DNA of 64,000 nucleotides, from the NCBI GenBank assembly GCA_028023455.1, contig JAQFVV010000013.1:14892258-14956257 (forward strand), given 5' to 3'. A program made the position numbers and the translations under genes. This DNA is from Epiperipatus broadwayi. Its lineage: Eukaryota > Onychophora > Udeonychophora > Euonychophora > Peripatidae. A model generated the notes under the pieces. The model did not search any database and was not told where the DNA came from. It was given only the letters and a program-made list of their open reading frames with translations. Positions 36,386 through 49,030 of the stretch are shown one piece after another; the stretch's first letter is position 1; every line of letters starts with the position of its first letter.

Positions 36386-36964
36386 TTATCTACTTGAGTG
36401 ACATCTCTTTAATATAATAAAGTATACAAATGATTAATTTTATATATCATCCTGGAGCACATAAAATCTCACTTTCACTACAAACCAATGCTATCTTTAA
36501 TGATATGCTACAAAAATTTGCCTTTATCTTCTATTTGCTATTTTCAATATTTAAGAATTTCATATTTTTTACACAAAATTTTTTTTTACACTCTGCATTT
36601 ATTTTAAAATACAAATTTTAAATTCCACTGAATAATTTTACATATTACCATGAGTTTCTTCAAATGCTTATTTTTATTTTTTTTTTGCTTTAGTAGATAT
36701 AAACTTAAAAACAAAAGATATCAAATTATATCAGAATAAAACTAGTAGATATTAATTTAATTTTATCTGAATTCATTCTCAAAGCTATGCCATTGGAGAA
36801 CTAAAAAAATATATTAAAATAGATTTTAACAAGAATATATTTGATGTCAGTAAATTTATTTATTACTAAATAATGAATGATGTTGTCTGGAGTTCATAGC
36901 ACTGGAAATGGCAGACTTGGCCTATGATTCATAGATCTTAAAACAGGCAAAACTTTCTATATGT
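36386..36964. other. AT-rich non-coding stretch
   Basis: Nothing recognised. Confidence 0.5.
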
Positions 36965-37215
36965 ATTGCCACTCAATGCAAGCCAGAGTAATCAATGGAT
37001 GCCAGAAGGCTTGTGCATAAAATCCCCATATAGTCCCTACTCATCCAATATCCCCAGACTAGTTTCTGGCTTGTGGCTTTTGTCAGTGAGGAGCCTTGGA
37101 TCTGAGAGCACTGCAACCAGATCTTAGGATTTAATGCAACCCTCCAGCAAACATCTTTTATCTCTACTTAACTACAAAACTATGAGACTTAAGTAATGGT
37201 GATCATGTGATGTTT
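36965..37215 (+). repeat. Dispersed repeat R1, long copy
   Basis: Contains ATGCCAGAAGGCTTGTGCAT and a unique middle with CTAGTTTCTGGCTTGTGGC, then GTGATCATGTGATGTTTA. The 13-kb copy lacks the middle. A diverged piece of the middle (TTCTGGCTTATG ... GATCTGAGA) recurs at about 57470-57540. Nature unknown; no coding signal. Confidence 0.6.
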
Positions 37216-37544
37216 ATTCACAGATCTTGTTCTTACTCAGAAAGATAAAATTTGTAAATCAGATATTGCAACAGCTTTTAAATTTTTTTTAAAAAATGTT
37301 TTTTTTTTTTTACTATAAATGTTATTGAGCTAAAAGTTGGTATTGTCTTATATATATATATTGATACAAAGAATTTCATGGGTTATGGATATAAATAATA
37401 TATTTTCCAGTTCTTTGGTTCATCAAAGTATATAATTTTTATTATAAATATGCCATGTTTCAGCTTGATTACCCAAGCCATATCAACTAGATAATAAAAA
37501 ATATATTATAAAAATTGTTGTAGATGCACTACAAACACTACAGC

Positions 37545-37990
37545 CAAGCCTAAAGATTCAATCCCTCTTAAAGCTCTTGGAGTTTATGATAATTTTATAT
37601 AGCATTTGTAAAGCTTCTTATATAGTCATGAGCAATGACATATCATTACTAGAAGAGATGAATATGCTAATGCAGTTAAGCAACATTCATCACCAGCAGC
37701 ACTCTCACTCCTTGCTATGGATTCAGGTCACAATATTGATTTCTCTAATACTTGGATCCTATCCCGGTGGAACAATTTCTATCAATGTAAAATTAGAGTT
37801 AATCAAAAGACTAAATTGTATTAACAAATATGATGATACATTCAAACTTCATTTTATTTCAAAGAATTTTAAAAACACACACACATTAATCTGAATAGTT
37901 TCTGACTTTTATTTTTCCCAATTTTATATACCTGTGTTTTTTCTATTGATTATTGATGGAACTTTAACATTGTTATAAATTACTATTTAC
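37545..37990 (+). pseudogene. Penelope family A relic (GIY-YIG and tail)
   Basis: CAAGCCTAAAGATTCAATCC matches 22365 onward in the family A copy. The nuclease part follows (L-G-V-Y-D at about 37580, then S-G-H-N-I-D-F-like and L-K-R-L-N-C-I-N-K-Y at about 37830) and then the same tail (TTTTATATACCTGTGTTTTT). Only the last quarter of the element is present. Confidence 0.75.
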
Positions 37991-38716
37991 AGCACCTCTA
38001 TAATCATCTTTATAGTATTCTATTAAAAATCATACACAGGTTGTCATTTATATATATATACACACAGATATATTTCAATAATTTAATGTCCGTATATGTA
38101 TGTACAAATTTATAAGTACTTTTCTTAAAGATGTAATAGGCTTAATTTATTATGTTAAAGTTTTAGACACTAAAGTTCATTAAAATTTATGATGATACAT
38201 GTGTGAGAAAACATTTGAAGAGAGCATAAACTTAAAAGAAAAATTCGTTAATGAATATCAATGAAAACTCATTGTTAAGAGTAAATGTTACTGAACTCTG
38301 TCTAAAAACCAATTTGCACAGTATAACAAAATTATTATTACTAATAACTATTATCTTACTTAGAGATTTGACATTCATTATATAGTCCAATCATTATTCT
38401 GAGGAATTTTCAGTTTATATGATTCATTTAAAAATGTTTTTATTTAGTCAAACATTTGGTAGTGATGACAAAAAGAATTGTCGTAGATACTTCTTTAAAG
38501 ATAACTAACAATTGCATTATAATGTTAAAGTTGTATCGATTTTAATCTGCTTTATAATATTAAAATTGTATTGATTTTAATCTATCCAATAAAAAAAAAC
38601 TGCCTTTAGATATTGTCTTTATATATATATCATAAGAATCAGTCAACATTTAAACAATCCCAATAAGTCATGTGATGTATGACTTTATTTCATTAATATT
38701 ACAATCCCAATATCAA

Positions 38717-38880
38717 GTATAGGGGATTTGAACTCTGATTTTCAAGCACCCTTAACTATCCACTCTATCTCATACAACTGATACACATGACCACACACAT
38801 GTAGAAAAAATAAATAATCACCAATATACATATTTCATGTTAAACCAGCACTCATCAGTTTGTCCAGATTATCATCTCCC
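38717..38880 (-). mobile_element. tRNA-like SINE family L, copy 1
   Basis: On the minus strand it has A-box-like GAGATAGAGTGGATAGTTAA and B-box-like AGAGTTCAAATCCCC, preceded by a conserved leader containing CCAGCACTCATCAGT in plus sense. The tRNA-like part resembles Leu/Ser type tRNAs (GAGTGG, GTTAAGG). Confidence 0.65.
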
Positions 38881-39243
38881 ATATATATATAAAATCAGTG
38901 CTCAGTTTATTTGTCCAGATTATCATCTCCCATATATATATAAAATCAGTGCTCAGTTTATATTAAGATAGCAAATCCTCATACTTTAATGAACAGGCTT
39001 CAATATACTCCAACCTCCAACTCTTCAGCCATCCGTATCATTGAAAATCTGATGATGAAAACTGAAATCCCATGCTGATGCCTATATTATTCCCATGCCC
39101 ATGTTGACCTCAAGTCACTCTGATCCCTCATGTATAGAACCTTATCCATTTAAATACATAGAAGAGAGATGGACAGGATACAAGCTTGATGTGTACATAT
39201 TTGAAAACCAGGCACTCTTCACAAACCTGGGAGCTTAATTGTA

Positions 39244-39420
39244 AGTATAGGGGACATGAACTCAGATTTTTAAGCATCCTTCAACTATCCATACTATCTC
39301 ATACAACTGATAAATATGACCACACACATGTAGAAAAGATAAATAATCACCAATATACATATTTCATGCTAAACCAGAACTCATCAGTTGATCCAGATTA
39401 TCATCTCCCACACTCATATA
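39244..39420 (-). mobile_element. SINE-L, copy 2
   Basis: Same unit as at 38717, carried in the duplicated block. The B-box region reads, in plus sense, GACATGAACTCAGA. Confidence 0.6.
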
Positions 39421-40771
39421 TAATCAGTGTTCAGTTTATATTAAGATAGCAAATCCTCATACTTTAATGAACAGGCTTCAATCTACTCCAACCTCCAACT
39501 CTTCAGCCATCCATATCATTGAAAATCTGATGATGAAAACCCATAATAACATCAAATTCAACCTGCTGCAAGGCAACCTCTTTTTAACAATAAAGGTGCA
39601 ACTTGACCATAGAGATTAAATTTATTGATCAAAAAAAGTTTAAATAAATCTCCTTAAACAGATAAATATAACCTGTTCTGAATGCAGACTAATAAATAAT
39701 CAATTATAACTGCAACCCAAGTATTACTTAAATAATAAGTGTAATAATGCTCAAGGCTAAATGGATTTATAAGTAATCATTAAAATTAGTCAACACTTAG
39801 ACAATCCCTATGATAATAAACAAGCTCAACCTATTGTCAAGCCAACTCCTTTTAACAATAAAGATAGAATCCCACCTTTATTTATGGTCCAATATATTTA
39901 TAAAGACACTAAAGATTGCAACTTGAACACAGATTAAGAAGTTTAATTTATATGGAATAATTAATGGTTGCATTGTTCAATGAAATAGCCAAGCAGATGG
40001 TAAAATTATCTGTTTATCCATGCTGTTTGACAACATATAAAGCTGATAGCAATCATCCGCACCTAATGTGAGAACGGTATGCACAGGGGTGTGTAGACCA
40101 CTTTTTCTTCATGTTAATTACTTTATTCTACATTGAAAATACAATGGGCATTTTTTTTCTGCGTATGTTACTAAGCAATCATCAATTAAAACAGATAATA
40201 CAAGCTAAAACACGTGACCAGACAAATAATAGGATTTGTCTGATTTATGAGTGGACTGATTCTAGTTCAATATTTTTGTTGATATATGAGTAGTAAAATC
40301 AGACCAGATTTTTTTTATATGTGTGTAAACATAAGATTTTGTGTTTTCATCTGAACTTGCAATTTTAAACAATCTTTTTTTAAAAAAAAAATCTATGATT
40401 TTCTGATTATTTTTATCTAAATTTCAAGTTTTTATTTAATTAATTTTTTTGATCAGATTATGCAAAATTCATAAGGAAAATCTAAGGATAGGATGTTCAC
40501 TGTATTACCAACAAATCAAAGCATAAACCATACGAACACATATAAAAATAATTCTTTATTAATCACAAAGATCTCACTCATAAATTAGTAACCCAAAACC
40601 TGTTTTACTTAAGCATAAGTAATAATGACAAAATTTTTAAAAAAATTAAAGTTTTCTGGTTATTAAAAATACCAGGCACATAAATGAAAAACTATTTTTG
40701 TAACTTAAAAAATATTTTTTAACTACAAGAAAATTGGATTATTTAAATCGTTATAACCTTAGTTATAATTA

Positions 40772-40945
40772 GAAGGTATTTGAACTCAGACTTTCAAGCT
40801 CCCTACAGCTATCTACTCCATTTTATACTACTGATACACATGACCACATACATGTGGAAAAGATAACTGATCTGCAATATACTTATTTCATGCTGAATGA
40901 GCACTCATCAGTTGATCCAGATCATCATCTTCCACACACAAGCAC
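40772..40945 (-). mobile_element. SINE-L, copy 3
   Basis: Shares TTTGAACTCAGACTTTCAAG, ACACATGACCACA and GCACTCATCAGTTGATCCAG with the other copies. Its right end is part of a foldback (40881-41010). Confidence 0.6.
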
Positions 40946-41010
40946 TTGTTACATATGTGTGAGAGATGATGATCTGACCAACTGATGAGTGCTGGTTCAG
41001 CATGAAATAT
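40881..41010. repeat. Foldback of the SINE-L end
   Basis: ATTTCATGCTGAATGAGCAC and GTGCTGGTTCAGCATGAAAT are opposed copies that continue inward through CATCAGTTGATCCAGATCAT and its inverse. The arms are about 60 bases and the loop about 10-15 bases (ACAAGCACTTGTTAC). Confidence 0.8.
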
Positions 41011-41012
41011 GT

Positions 41013-42235
41013 AATGCTTGAATATCCTAGTGTGTCCCTGATAAAATCCAGAGCTAGAAACCAGTCTGAGGATAGAGATATTTTGAAAAGCTTGCTAAGA
41101 GCTATTGGCAGACTCATTATATAACATTTATAATATAAGCTTATTAAATTTAATGATGTATGACCTGATTTCCTTGCAATTATTGTTATTGCTTTTATGA
41201 CTTTGGTGATTTTATATTGCTGGCACTATTAATATATGGTGTATCTTAACTTAGTTCAGTCCCATATGGCTATTTAGGTTAGATAGCTAGATTTGAAGAC
41301 ATATGGCTACCTGAAAATTTCAGATTTTCTACTTAATAGTTAACCATTGAATAAAGTGCTGGGCTTGACTTGGTATTTTAAATTTAATGCTTGAATATCC
41401 TAGTGCCTTAATGATGAAAGAGCTAGAAATCAGTCTGAGGATAGAGATATTCTGAAAAGTTAATTAAGAACTATTGGCATGCTCATTATATAACATTTAT
41501 AATACAAGCTTATTAAATTAATTCAAATGATATATGACTTGATTTCCTTGCAATTATTATTATTCCTCTTAAGGCTTTGGTAATTTTATATTGCTAAAGC
41601 TATTATTATATGGTGTATCTTAACTTAGTTCAGCCCCATATGGATATTTAAGTTAGATAGCTGGATTTGAAGACATATGGATATCTGAAAATTTCAGATT
41701 TTCTACTTAACAGTTAATCATTAGATAAAGTGCTGGGTTTGACCTGGTATTTTAAATCTAATGCTTGAATATCCTAGCATGCTGATGAAAGCTAGAGTTA
41801 GAAACCGGTCTGAGGATAGGCATATTCTGAAAAACTTGTTAAAAGCTATAGTTTCCTTGCAATTATTGTTGTTGCTCTTAAGGCTTTGGCAATTTAGTAT
41901 TGCTAAAGTTATTAATATATGGTGTATCTGAACTTAGTTCAGTCCCATATGGCTATTTAAGTTAGATAGCTGGATTTGACGACATTATGGATGTCTGAAA
42001 ATTTCAGATTTTTTATTTAAAGTGCTGTGCTTGACTTAGTATTTTAATATATGGTGTGAATATCCTAGAGTCTCCCTGATAAAAGCCAGGGCTAGAAACT
42101 GTTCTGAGAATAGGAATATTCTGAAAAGCTTGTTAAGAGCTATTGACATAATCATTATATAACATTTGTAATACAAGCTTATTAAATTAAGTCACATGAT
42201 ATATGATTTGATTTTCTTGCAATTAAGTATTTGGT
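41013..42235. repeat. Tandem repeat, unit about 373 bp, 3.5 copies
   Basis: Units start with AATGCTTGAATATCCTAG at 41013, 41386 and 41760; a fourth begins at about 42051. Unit 3 has lost about 80 bases, and unit 4 stops after ATATGATTTGATTTTCTTGC. Other landmarks per unit are GATAGAGATATTCTGAAAAG and TTAGTTCAGTCCCATATGG. No ORF or tRNA-like box was seen, so it is satellite-like or a repeated piece of an unknown element. Confidence 0.88.
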
Positions 42236-42388
42236 AAAGAAAGTGCTGAATCAAAATATAGACAATCAGTTGAAAATGAAATTCAGAGATTTTGTACAGC
42301 ACATCATTAAATTGTTTGGTTGTTTAATACACAACAAAAACCTTTTTTGAATACTGTAATTAGTAGTGAGTTACTAATTCAATAATAT

Positions 42389-42660
42389 GGGGGGGTTAGG
42401 GGATGGGGGTGGGGAAAGTGGTGTGGGAAGGAGGAGGAAAGGATAAAAAAAAATGATGAAGTAGGATGAATCGAATGAAAAAAGATGGTGAGTGGAACGT
42501 ATGGTGTGGGAGTGAGGATAAGTGGGGGAAAATTTGGGTTTTGCGAGTAGTGGGGGGGTGTGTTTCCTTGTGAAAAAAATGTGGTCTGAGTTATAGGGGA
42601 GTGGGAGGTGGGTTTGTCTGGTGTGGTGGTGGTTGGGAGGTTTGTTCGGGTTTTATTGTT
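42389..42660 (+). repeat. G-rich, C-depleted tract
   Basis: About 272 bases with only about eight C residues and many G runs (GGGGGGG, GGGGG, GGGG), unlike the AT-rich surroundings. G-quadruplex formation on the plus strand is plausible. It starts 150 bases after the 373-bp array. Confidence 0.85.
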
Positions 42661-45600
42661 AATTTTTTTGTCTGTGTTAGTTTTTAATTTTGATTGTTTC
42701 TATCAAATATAATATAATTTTTTAAATGTGTAATTCAGTGTCATGTATAATATTGTGATCAGTATGTCGTAATTAAAAAAAAAAGAGTTCTGGTGGGGTT
42801 GGGAAATATCTTTCCTCCGGGGAGGTAGTATCAGTCTTGTTTTTATTTTTATTTTAATTTATGTTTAATTTTTTTTTTTTTTATACCTACTATATGCTTC
42901 TTTTTTTTCAGAATACTATATGCTATTTTATCTGCCAAATTGAGGTCTGTAGCTAAAGAATAACATTTGAATTATCTTTGATGGTAATGGGTCATAAACT
43001 GTTGTTCTTTTAATAGTGTATTAGCATCTTAATTTGAGAAATGCATCATAAATGGTAATGAGAATCTAAAATTTCTTGGACAATTTATTTTTTATTAAAA
43101 TCAGCACAGAAATAATTAAGTTATCATAAAGATTATATATCAGGAATGCATTCAAATTTTTGTACAAAAAGTGAAAGATCAAATTTTATCATTAGAAGGT
43201 AAAATACTATATTAGATTATATTACCGACAATGTAAGAACTATTTTATGCTTGTACTAAACATTAAAAGTTCTATTCATCCTACTCTAGAAACATCTAAT
43301 ATAAACGTGAGTATTCATTGAATAACCCTGGACTTGTGTCTGATAAATGCCTTTGTCCCTGAAAATTTAGAATGAATGCACTTCTTCATTTAGCAATCCT
43401 CTTTTGATTCTTTATCCTGAAGTTAAAAAAAAAAAACCTAAGTTTTAAAATCTAAGCCATTATAAGGTTCTAACACCAAATCAATTCCAATATATTTTAG
43501 AGATCTCAGTTTTACGTTAATTTTAGGAAACAAACAATATGACATAATTCTTGTTGTTGAATTGAGAAATAAAAAGTTAATGTCATTATCATTCAGTAAC
43601 GCTAGTTCTTCTTATTTTATATATTGCTAAAAAAAAAAAAAATTATACAAAGTTTCTTATCATAATGTAAAAAGACATAAACATTTAAAAACAGTTTTGA
43701 CCAAGTTTTAATTTTGAATTTTTTTATGTGCGTGCTATGTTATATATATACAAACACACACATATAAAATTATAAATTATAATAGTAAAATACGTCATTT
43801 ATCCCTCTCCTTTGATCAGGAAAAATTTATTATTACTATTATAATTGACGCAAAATCTCAATTATAGTAGTAATAAATTTTCCTTGTGAAAAAAAATGTT
43901 TTCAATAATCTCTAATTTATGGTTATAAGGCGTAACGGAATGCTATGGAGATTTTTAACTGATGGGTTTATTGTTATGTTTATATACAGGATCGGACTGA
44001 TAGAAAATCAGACTCAGAAAGTGGTATAATATAGACTCACAGCCATTCAAAAAAAAATCCTAATTTGCATTTTATATATATTGCATTATAGCTACAAGAT
44101 TTAGCTAACAAATTAATACCTTAATTAAAAATAAATTACGTTAACATACGTTTTAATAAATTACTATTTTTGTTCGTTTTTTGGTAATTATTTCATTTTC
44201 TATTCCCATCAATAGTCCTTTTCTGGTGAGATAAACAAAAATACTTCAATTGAATGAAGTCTAGGAAATCTTGCAAAAAAGTAGATTTTTTTTTTAAAAA
44301 GGAGCTGCATTTTATTCACATTATCTTTGCCTTATTTATTTTTTTAAACAGCTTCTACCCTCATCAAGTGATAATGGCCCATTGGGAAAGTCTTGGTATA
44401 CAGTGGCCAGAACTTATATATAGAGAGAGAGAGAAAAAAAATAGAAAAGAAAATTGAACATAAACAATTATTTCAAGACATCGAGAGCATTAATGCTAAA
44501 TACTTAATTGTTTTACATAAAGTTTAAAAAGCTGGCAAAGTATCAAGTATTTTAACCTTCAGCTATTACTTGAACGAATTTATCACTATTTGATTGGCTC
44601 AATGGTAGCAATAAAAACAATAAAGAGACATTTTTGTATTCAAAAATCCAATCTTTTTTCTTTGGGTTCTTTTAAATAAATTTCTAGCAGATATTAACTT
44701 CCCAAAAAATAAGGGTTTTATTTTAATGTTCCAATTAAGTGATATTACAAATAATCTTTTATGAAATTCCTTGAAGATATTTTTATACTTGAATCTTCTA
44801 GATCATATTTCTATCCTCGCAAAATATTTCTAAATAAAATATTTGTTAAGAGAGATGGTTGCCATCCCTTTTTTTAACAGCAAAATCTCCTGTAATCTTT
44901 TTGCGAATATTATCATGAAAGATAGCTCAATGCATGCTGCAATACCCATAAATTGGTGATTTTGTTTTAAATTTTTTTATGTTTTACAAATCTTAAATCT
45001 ATATAAAAAGATACTAGGAGTACATTTTCATTAATCTTCTTAAGAACCAACATTGAACTTTTTTTTATTAGTTTGACATTAGTCCTAATATTGAAAAAGC
45101 TTTAATATATTGTTATCATACTTAAAGGGTCCGATTTCATAATATTATAAAAGAATATGATTAACGTAAAAATCATTATGAGTATCCAATTCTTTTTCAT
45201 ACTTGGTATACCAAGTTCTTGACTCATTAAAATAGACTGCTGATATAGATTGATAAATACAACAAAAAGTTTTCTTATCTTTGTTATTACATTGTACAGG
45301 CTTAAACCTGCATTTATATATGTAATGTATGCGGGTTCGAACTCAGACTTTTACACGACCCACCACTCTCAGTGCCATCTCATATTGCTGACCCACCTGA
45401 TCACACACATGTTAAAAAGATAAATAATCACCAATATACGTATTTCATGCTAAACCAGCAATCATCAGTTGATCTAGATTACTATCCTCACACACATATA
45501 ATCTTTGTTATATATTCTTAATATTGTACAATGTAATAATCATGTCATCAGTTTAATTTAAATTTTAATATTAACTTAATCTCTCCGAAAAACTTTAGTA

Positions 45601-46980
45601 GTTAAAATGTCATCACATCTTGCCTTTAGATCTTACAGTAAGCTTCATTTAATTATTTTATTTTATTTTTTTTTGTATTGTCATTATGCACACACTCCGA
45701 AAAACTTAAAGAAAGTGCACAGATGTATACAGACGTTATTCATTCATTTTAAAAATCATTTGATTTTTTCCAGTAAGTTCATTATTAATTCAGACATTTT
45801 AAGAATATTGAAAAAAAGTAAAGAAAAGAATATACTTTAGCCCATTTCAAAATAAAGACTCTTCGAAAAAGAGAATATATATCAGAGCCTACTAATTCAT
45901 TGTCAGTTGCTAAGAGTTAAAGTTTTTCTTTCTTGCTTTACCTCTAACTAAACATATCTAAGTACCCATTTGTCGACTAATAATTTGACAACTATCTGGT
46001 TTAGTTAAATGTGTATATATATACAAAAGCTAATACTAATCAAGAGTATTCGGAAATTTTTTGATATTAATCATGGCACATTCTTAATTTGTAGCAGCTT
46101 AAAATGATATTAAAGAATTACTGATATATTTTTTTAAAGATCTTAAGTACACACCAAAAATATTAAGAATCAAAATATGGTCACAAGAATTCCTCTTTAA
46201 CATACGACAAAAATAAAATCAATAATGCACAACCATACTAATAAATTTTCTAATAACAAAAGAATCTATAAAGAATCGTGTTAATTGTTTTGTAAACTTT
46301 GACATATATATAGATGTAATATAATGTATATGGCGAAATAAAAGATTTTAAATAATTGCTGATATAATGTGCTTTTTAATGTAATCAAACAAATCTCTTG
46401 ATTTATTCAAAGCACTTCTTATATCTTAACATCAGTCGTTGTTAAAAAAAAGGGTGCTTTGATAACAGTTTGAGATTGTTAATTGCTATTGATTTTGGGA
46501 TTGTCTAAGTGTTGGCTAATTTTAATGATATATATATATATGTAAGTAAAAATTATAAAACTTTAAATATATCACTTTCCAAGCCTTCCTAAAATCTCCA
46601 TACAAAAATAATTAAAAAGTACACATTAATCATCAGGCTAGTAATAAATGATAAATGATGTATGATGATTTTGTGGTATTTTTCTTTATTGCATCCTATA
46701 GATAAGAGCAGATAGATACTCATTTAACAATGAGCAATTAGGTTTTACAAGCCAATTATCTAACAAGAAATTTCAACTTTATTGAAAATTTTAGCTACCT
46801 AAAAAAATTTCCAAGTTTTTGTTTATCAGTATTTCAAATTTAGGTTTTATAGATTAAAATTCTAGTGTGTTGTGGCTCTAGAATATTGTTCTGATGTTAT
46901 ATTCACTGCAGATTTTTTTTAGTTTGTCTGCTGTTTCTGGTATGTATGGATACATTATGTATAAAACAATGTTGTTGTTT
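42661..46980. other. AT-rich non-coding stretch
   Basis: About 4.3 kb without a recognisable gene. It holds the SINE-L copy at 45331 and, near 46480-46530, an inverse copy of the dispersed motif CAACACTTAGACAATCCC also seen at about 39795 and, in diverged form, at 38643. Confidence 0.5.
45331..45492 (-). mobile_element. SINE-L, copy 4
   Basis: The best B-box of the family: in minus sense GTCTGAGTTCGAACCCGC. The leader part with ATTTCATGCTAAACCAGC and ATCATCAGTTGATCTAGATT matches copies 1-3. Confidence 0.65.
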
Positions 46981-46999
46981 TTTGCTTTTAATGTTTCAA

Positions 47000-49030
47000 A
47001 CATTTCCTATAATTAGAGGTAAGCTCTCAAATCTCTCAAAGTGGACAAATCTATTATTATTCTCCCTTCTTACAAAAGCAATGCTACAGTTTTAATTGAC
47101 ACAACTGTTTATGATGACAAAATACAAGAACTTCTAACAGTATGACAAGACAAGAAGAAGTCAAAAAATCATATACTGAGTATAGAAACAAAGTTAAAAT
47201 AGTACTCAGAAAACATTGCAGATACTTCACTGATTCAAAAAAAAAAATTAACATTATATTTCAGAAAAATTCTTCATCTTTATTATCAGTCTAAAATCTA
47301 TCAGGACCATGTTCTAGAAATTTACCTTGCCAAAACTTAAGATTTCTTTTCAAGTTTTCAACCCTTCAGCATACAAGACACAGTCCTTTATCGGGGATTC
47401 AAAACACTTTGTAGAATTAATCAAGAACTTGAAAATTTAAAGAAGTGACATAGTGAAAAGCTTTAATTGCACAAAGTTTATTCATAAATGTATCCTGTTA
47501 TGAAGCTTTGTCTATTGTAAAGAAATGATTGAATTATGATAATAGCTTACAAACAAGATCAACTTTTTCTATTGATAGTATAATGAAACTATTAACATTC
47601 TGCAAAACAACAACATACTTCTTATACAACACAAAATTCTTCCAACAAAATTCAAGGGTGTCTATGAACTCACCATTGCTGCTTTTTAGTAGCAATATTT
47701 CAACAGAAGAATTGAAACCACAGTCATAAGCACTAATTCAAATCTACCTAAAGTTTGACTTTAATATGTTGATAATATATTTGTTATGTGATCACACAGT
47801 GAATCACAATTACAAACATTCTGAACACACATCAACATATTTTCTTCTATTTAATTCATAATAGAATTAGAACAAGAACTTAAATTGGCATTCTTGGATA
47901 TTCTTGTGACAATACTCCTTTATGACAAAGTCAAAACTACAGTCTACAGATGGCCCATATATACAGGAAAATATTTAGCATGTATATATCCAATCACACT
48001 AGAAACACAAAACGTGTAGTAATATTATCATTATGGAACAGATCAAAAGAAGTTTGTTCAGAAGCCATTGATTTGGAAAAAAAAAGAACTACACAAAAAA
48101 ACTCATGAAGAATGTTTATCATCAGCCATCACTAAGAAACACTTAAATAGACAACAAAAAGAAATATATAAAAAACTATTATTGGTAGACAACAAAAAAA
48201 ATGTCAAAAAAAAAAACCTATTATTGGTACTGTAGTATATCCATACCTGCCAGAAATAGCAGACACACTAAAGAAAATCTGCAGCAAATATAATATCAGT
48301 ACAACATCCCAATGCCATAACACACTAAGAGAAATTCAACATCTACAAAATTTAAACTTGAAATGCTGAAAAACTAAAACTGCATTTATGGAATACCATG
48401 TGAATATAGGAGAATGTATATTGGTGACATCAGTTGTCCTATTGAAAAGTGATTGAAAGAGCATAAATTGATGATTAGAAAAGAGAAAACATAAATATTT
48501 AAAATAACAGACCATATATGTACCAATTAACATATGTTCAATTGAAAAATATTGGATAGAAAGGAAAAAGTACAAACAAACAAAATTCAAAAAAGATGCT
48601 CACATGTCTATGGTAAATAACTCCATGACCCCCCCACCCAGTATGATAGTACATAACGTCTGGAAGCCACTAATTAACTTTGCTCTTAAAAAAGTGAAGA
48701 AATCAAGAGGGCCCTCTTAGATAAGTATATGAATTTTCTACTGAATGGTGTTGCTTCGACAGAGTAACTCAGTTAGTTAGAGTTTTACTTTAAAAAAATT
48801 TTATTCAGAATCTAAAGGGTCAAATTCGATTTTAATTGTTATGGTCAGGCAGCAGTATCTGAAGAACAGAAGAGAATATGCTCACTTGTTATGTTGTGTT
48901 AAATATTAATCTGTATGGTATTACAAACAGTTGAATGTATTTTGAAAGTTTAAATAAAGTTTAAAATTTTTTTAAAGACATTCAGTTCTTAATATTAGAT
49001 GATGGAAATAGTCCAACAAATAATTAATAT
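47000..49030 (+). pseudogene. Penelope-like element, family C, decayed
   Basis: Frames in order: an N-terminal RT block L-P-S-Y-K-S-N-A-T-V-L-I-D (about 47075, normally ADKGNATV); a region matching motif B as F-F-Q-Q-N-S-R-V-S-M-N-S-P (about 47640); and a GIY-YIG start C-I-Y-G-I-P-C-E with R-M-Y-I-G-D-I (about 48380-48430). The motif C region is too broken to name. The tail (48690-49020), with a tRNA-like segment, AATAAAGTTTAAAATTTT and GATGGAAATAGTCCAAC, is the same as each arm of the 27-29 kb palindrome. Stops are frequent throughout. Confidence 0.8.
48756..48836 (+). other. tRNA-like segment in Penelope tail
   Basis: Corresponds to 28783-28865: GACAGAGTAACTCAGTTAGT (A-box-like) and AGGGTCAAATTCGATTT (B-box-like). 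It is more decayed than the palindrome copies but sits at the same position relative to the nuclease remnant and the end. Confidence 0.5.

Larger units (their letters stand above)
38640..40000. repeat. Locally duplicated repeat block
   Basis: A segment of about 340 bases from 38717 recurs at 39244-39540 (sharing the SINE-L copy and TAGCAAATCCTCATACTTTA). A block of about 200 bases from 39541 recurs, more diverged, at about 39790-40000 (TTTTAACAATAAAG). Within the first, a segment of about 50 bases (TTGTCCAGATTATCATCTCC...) is itself tandemly doubled (38860-38960). Confidence 0.75.

Noticed and set aside
41013-42235. CRISPR array
   Set aside because: Units are 373 bases and diverge throughout; there are no short identical repeats with unique spacers.
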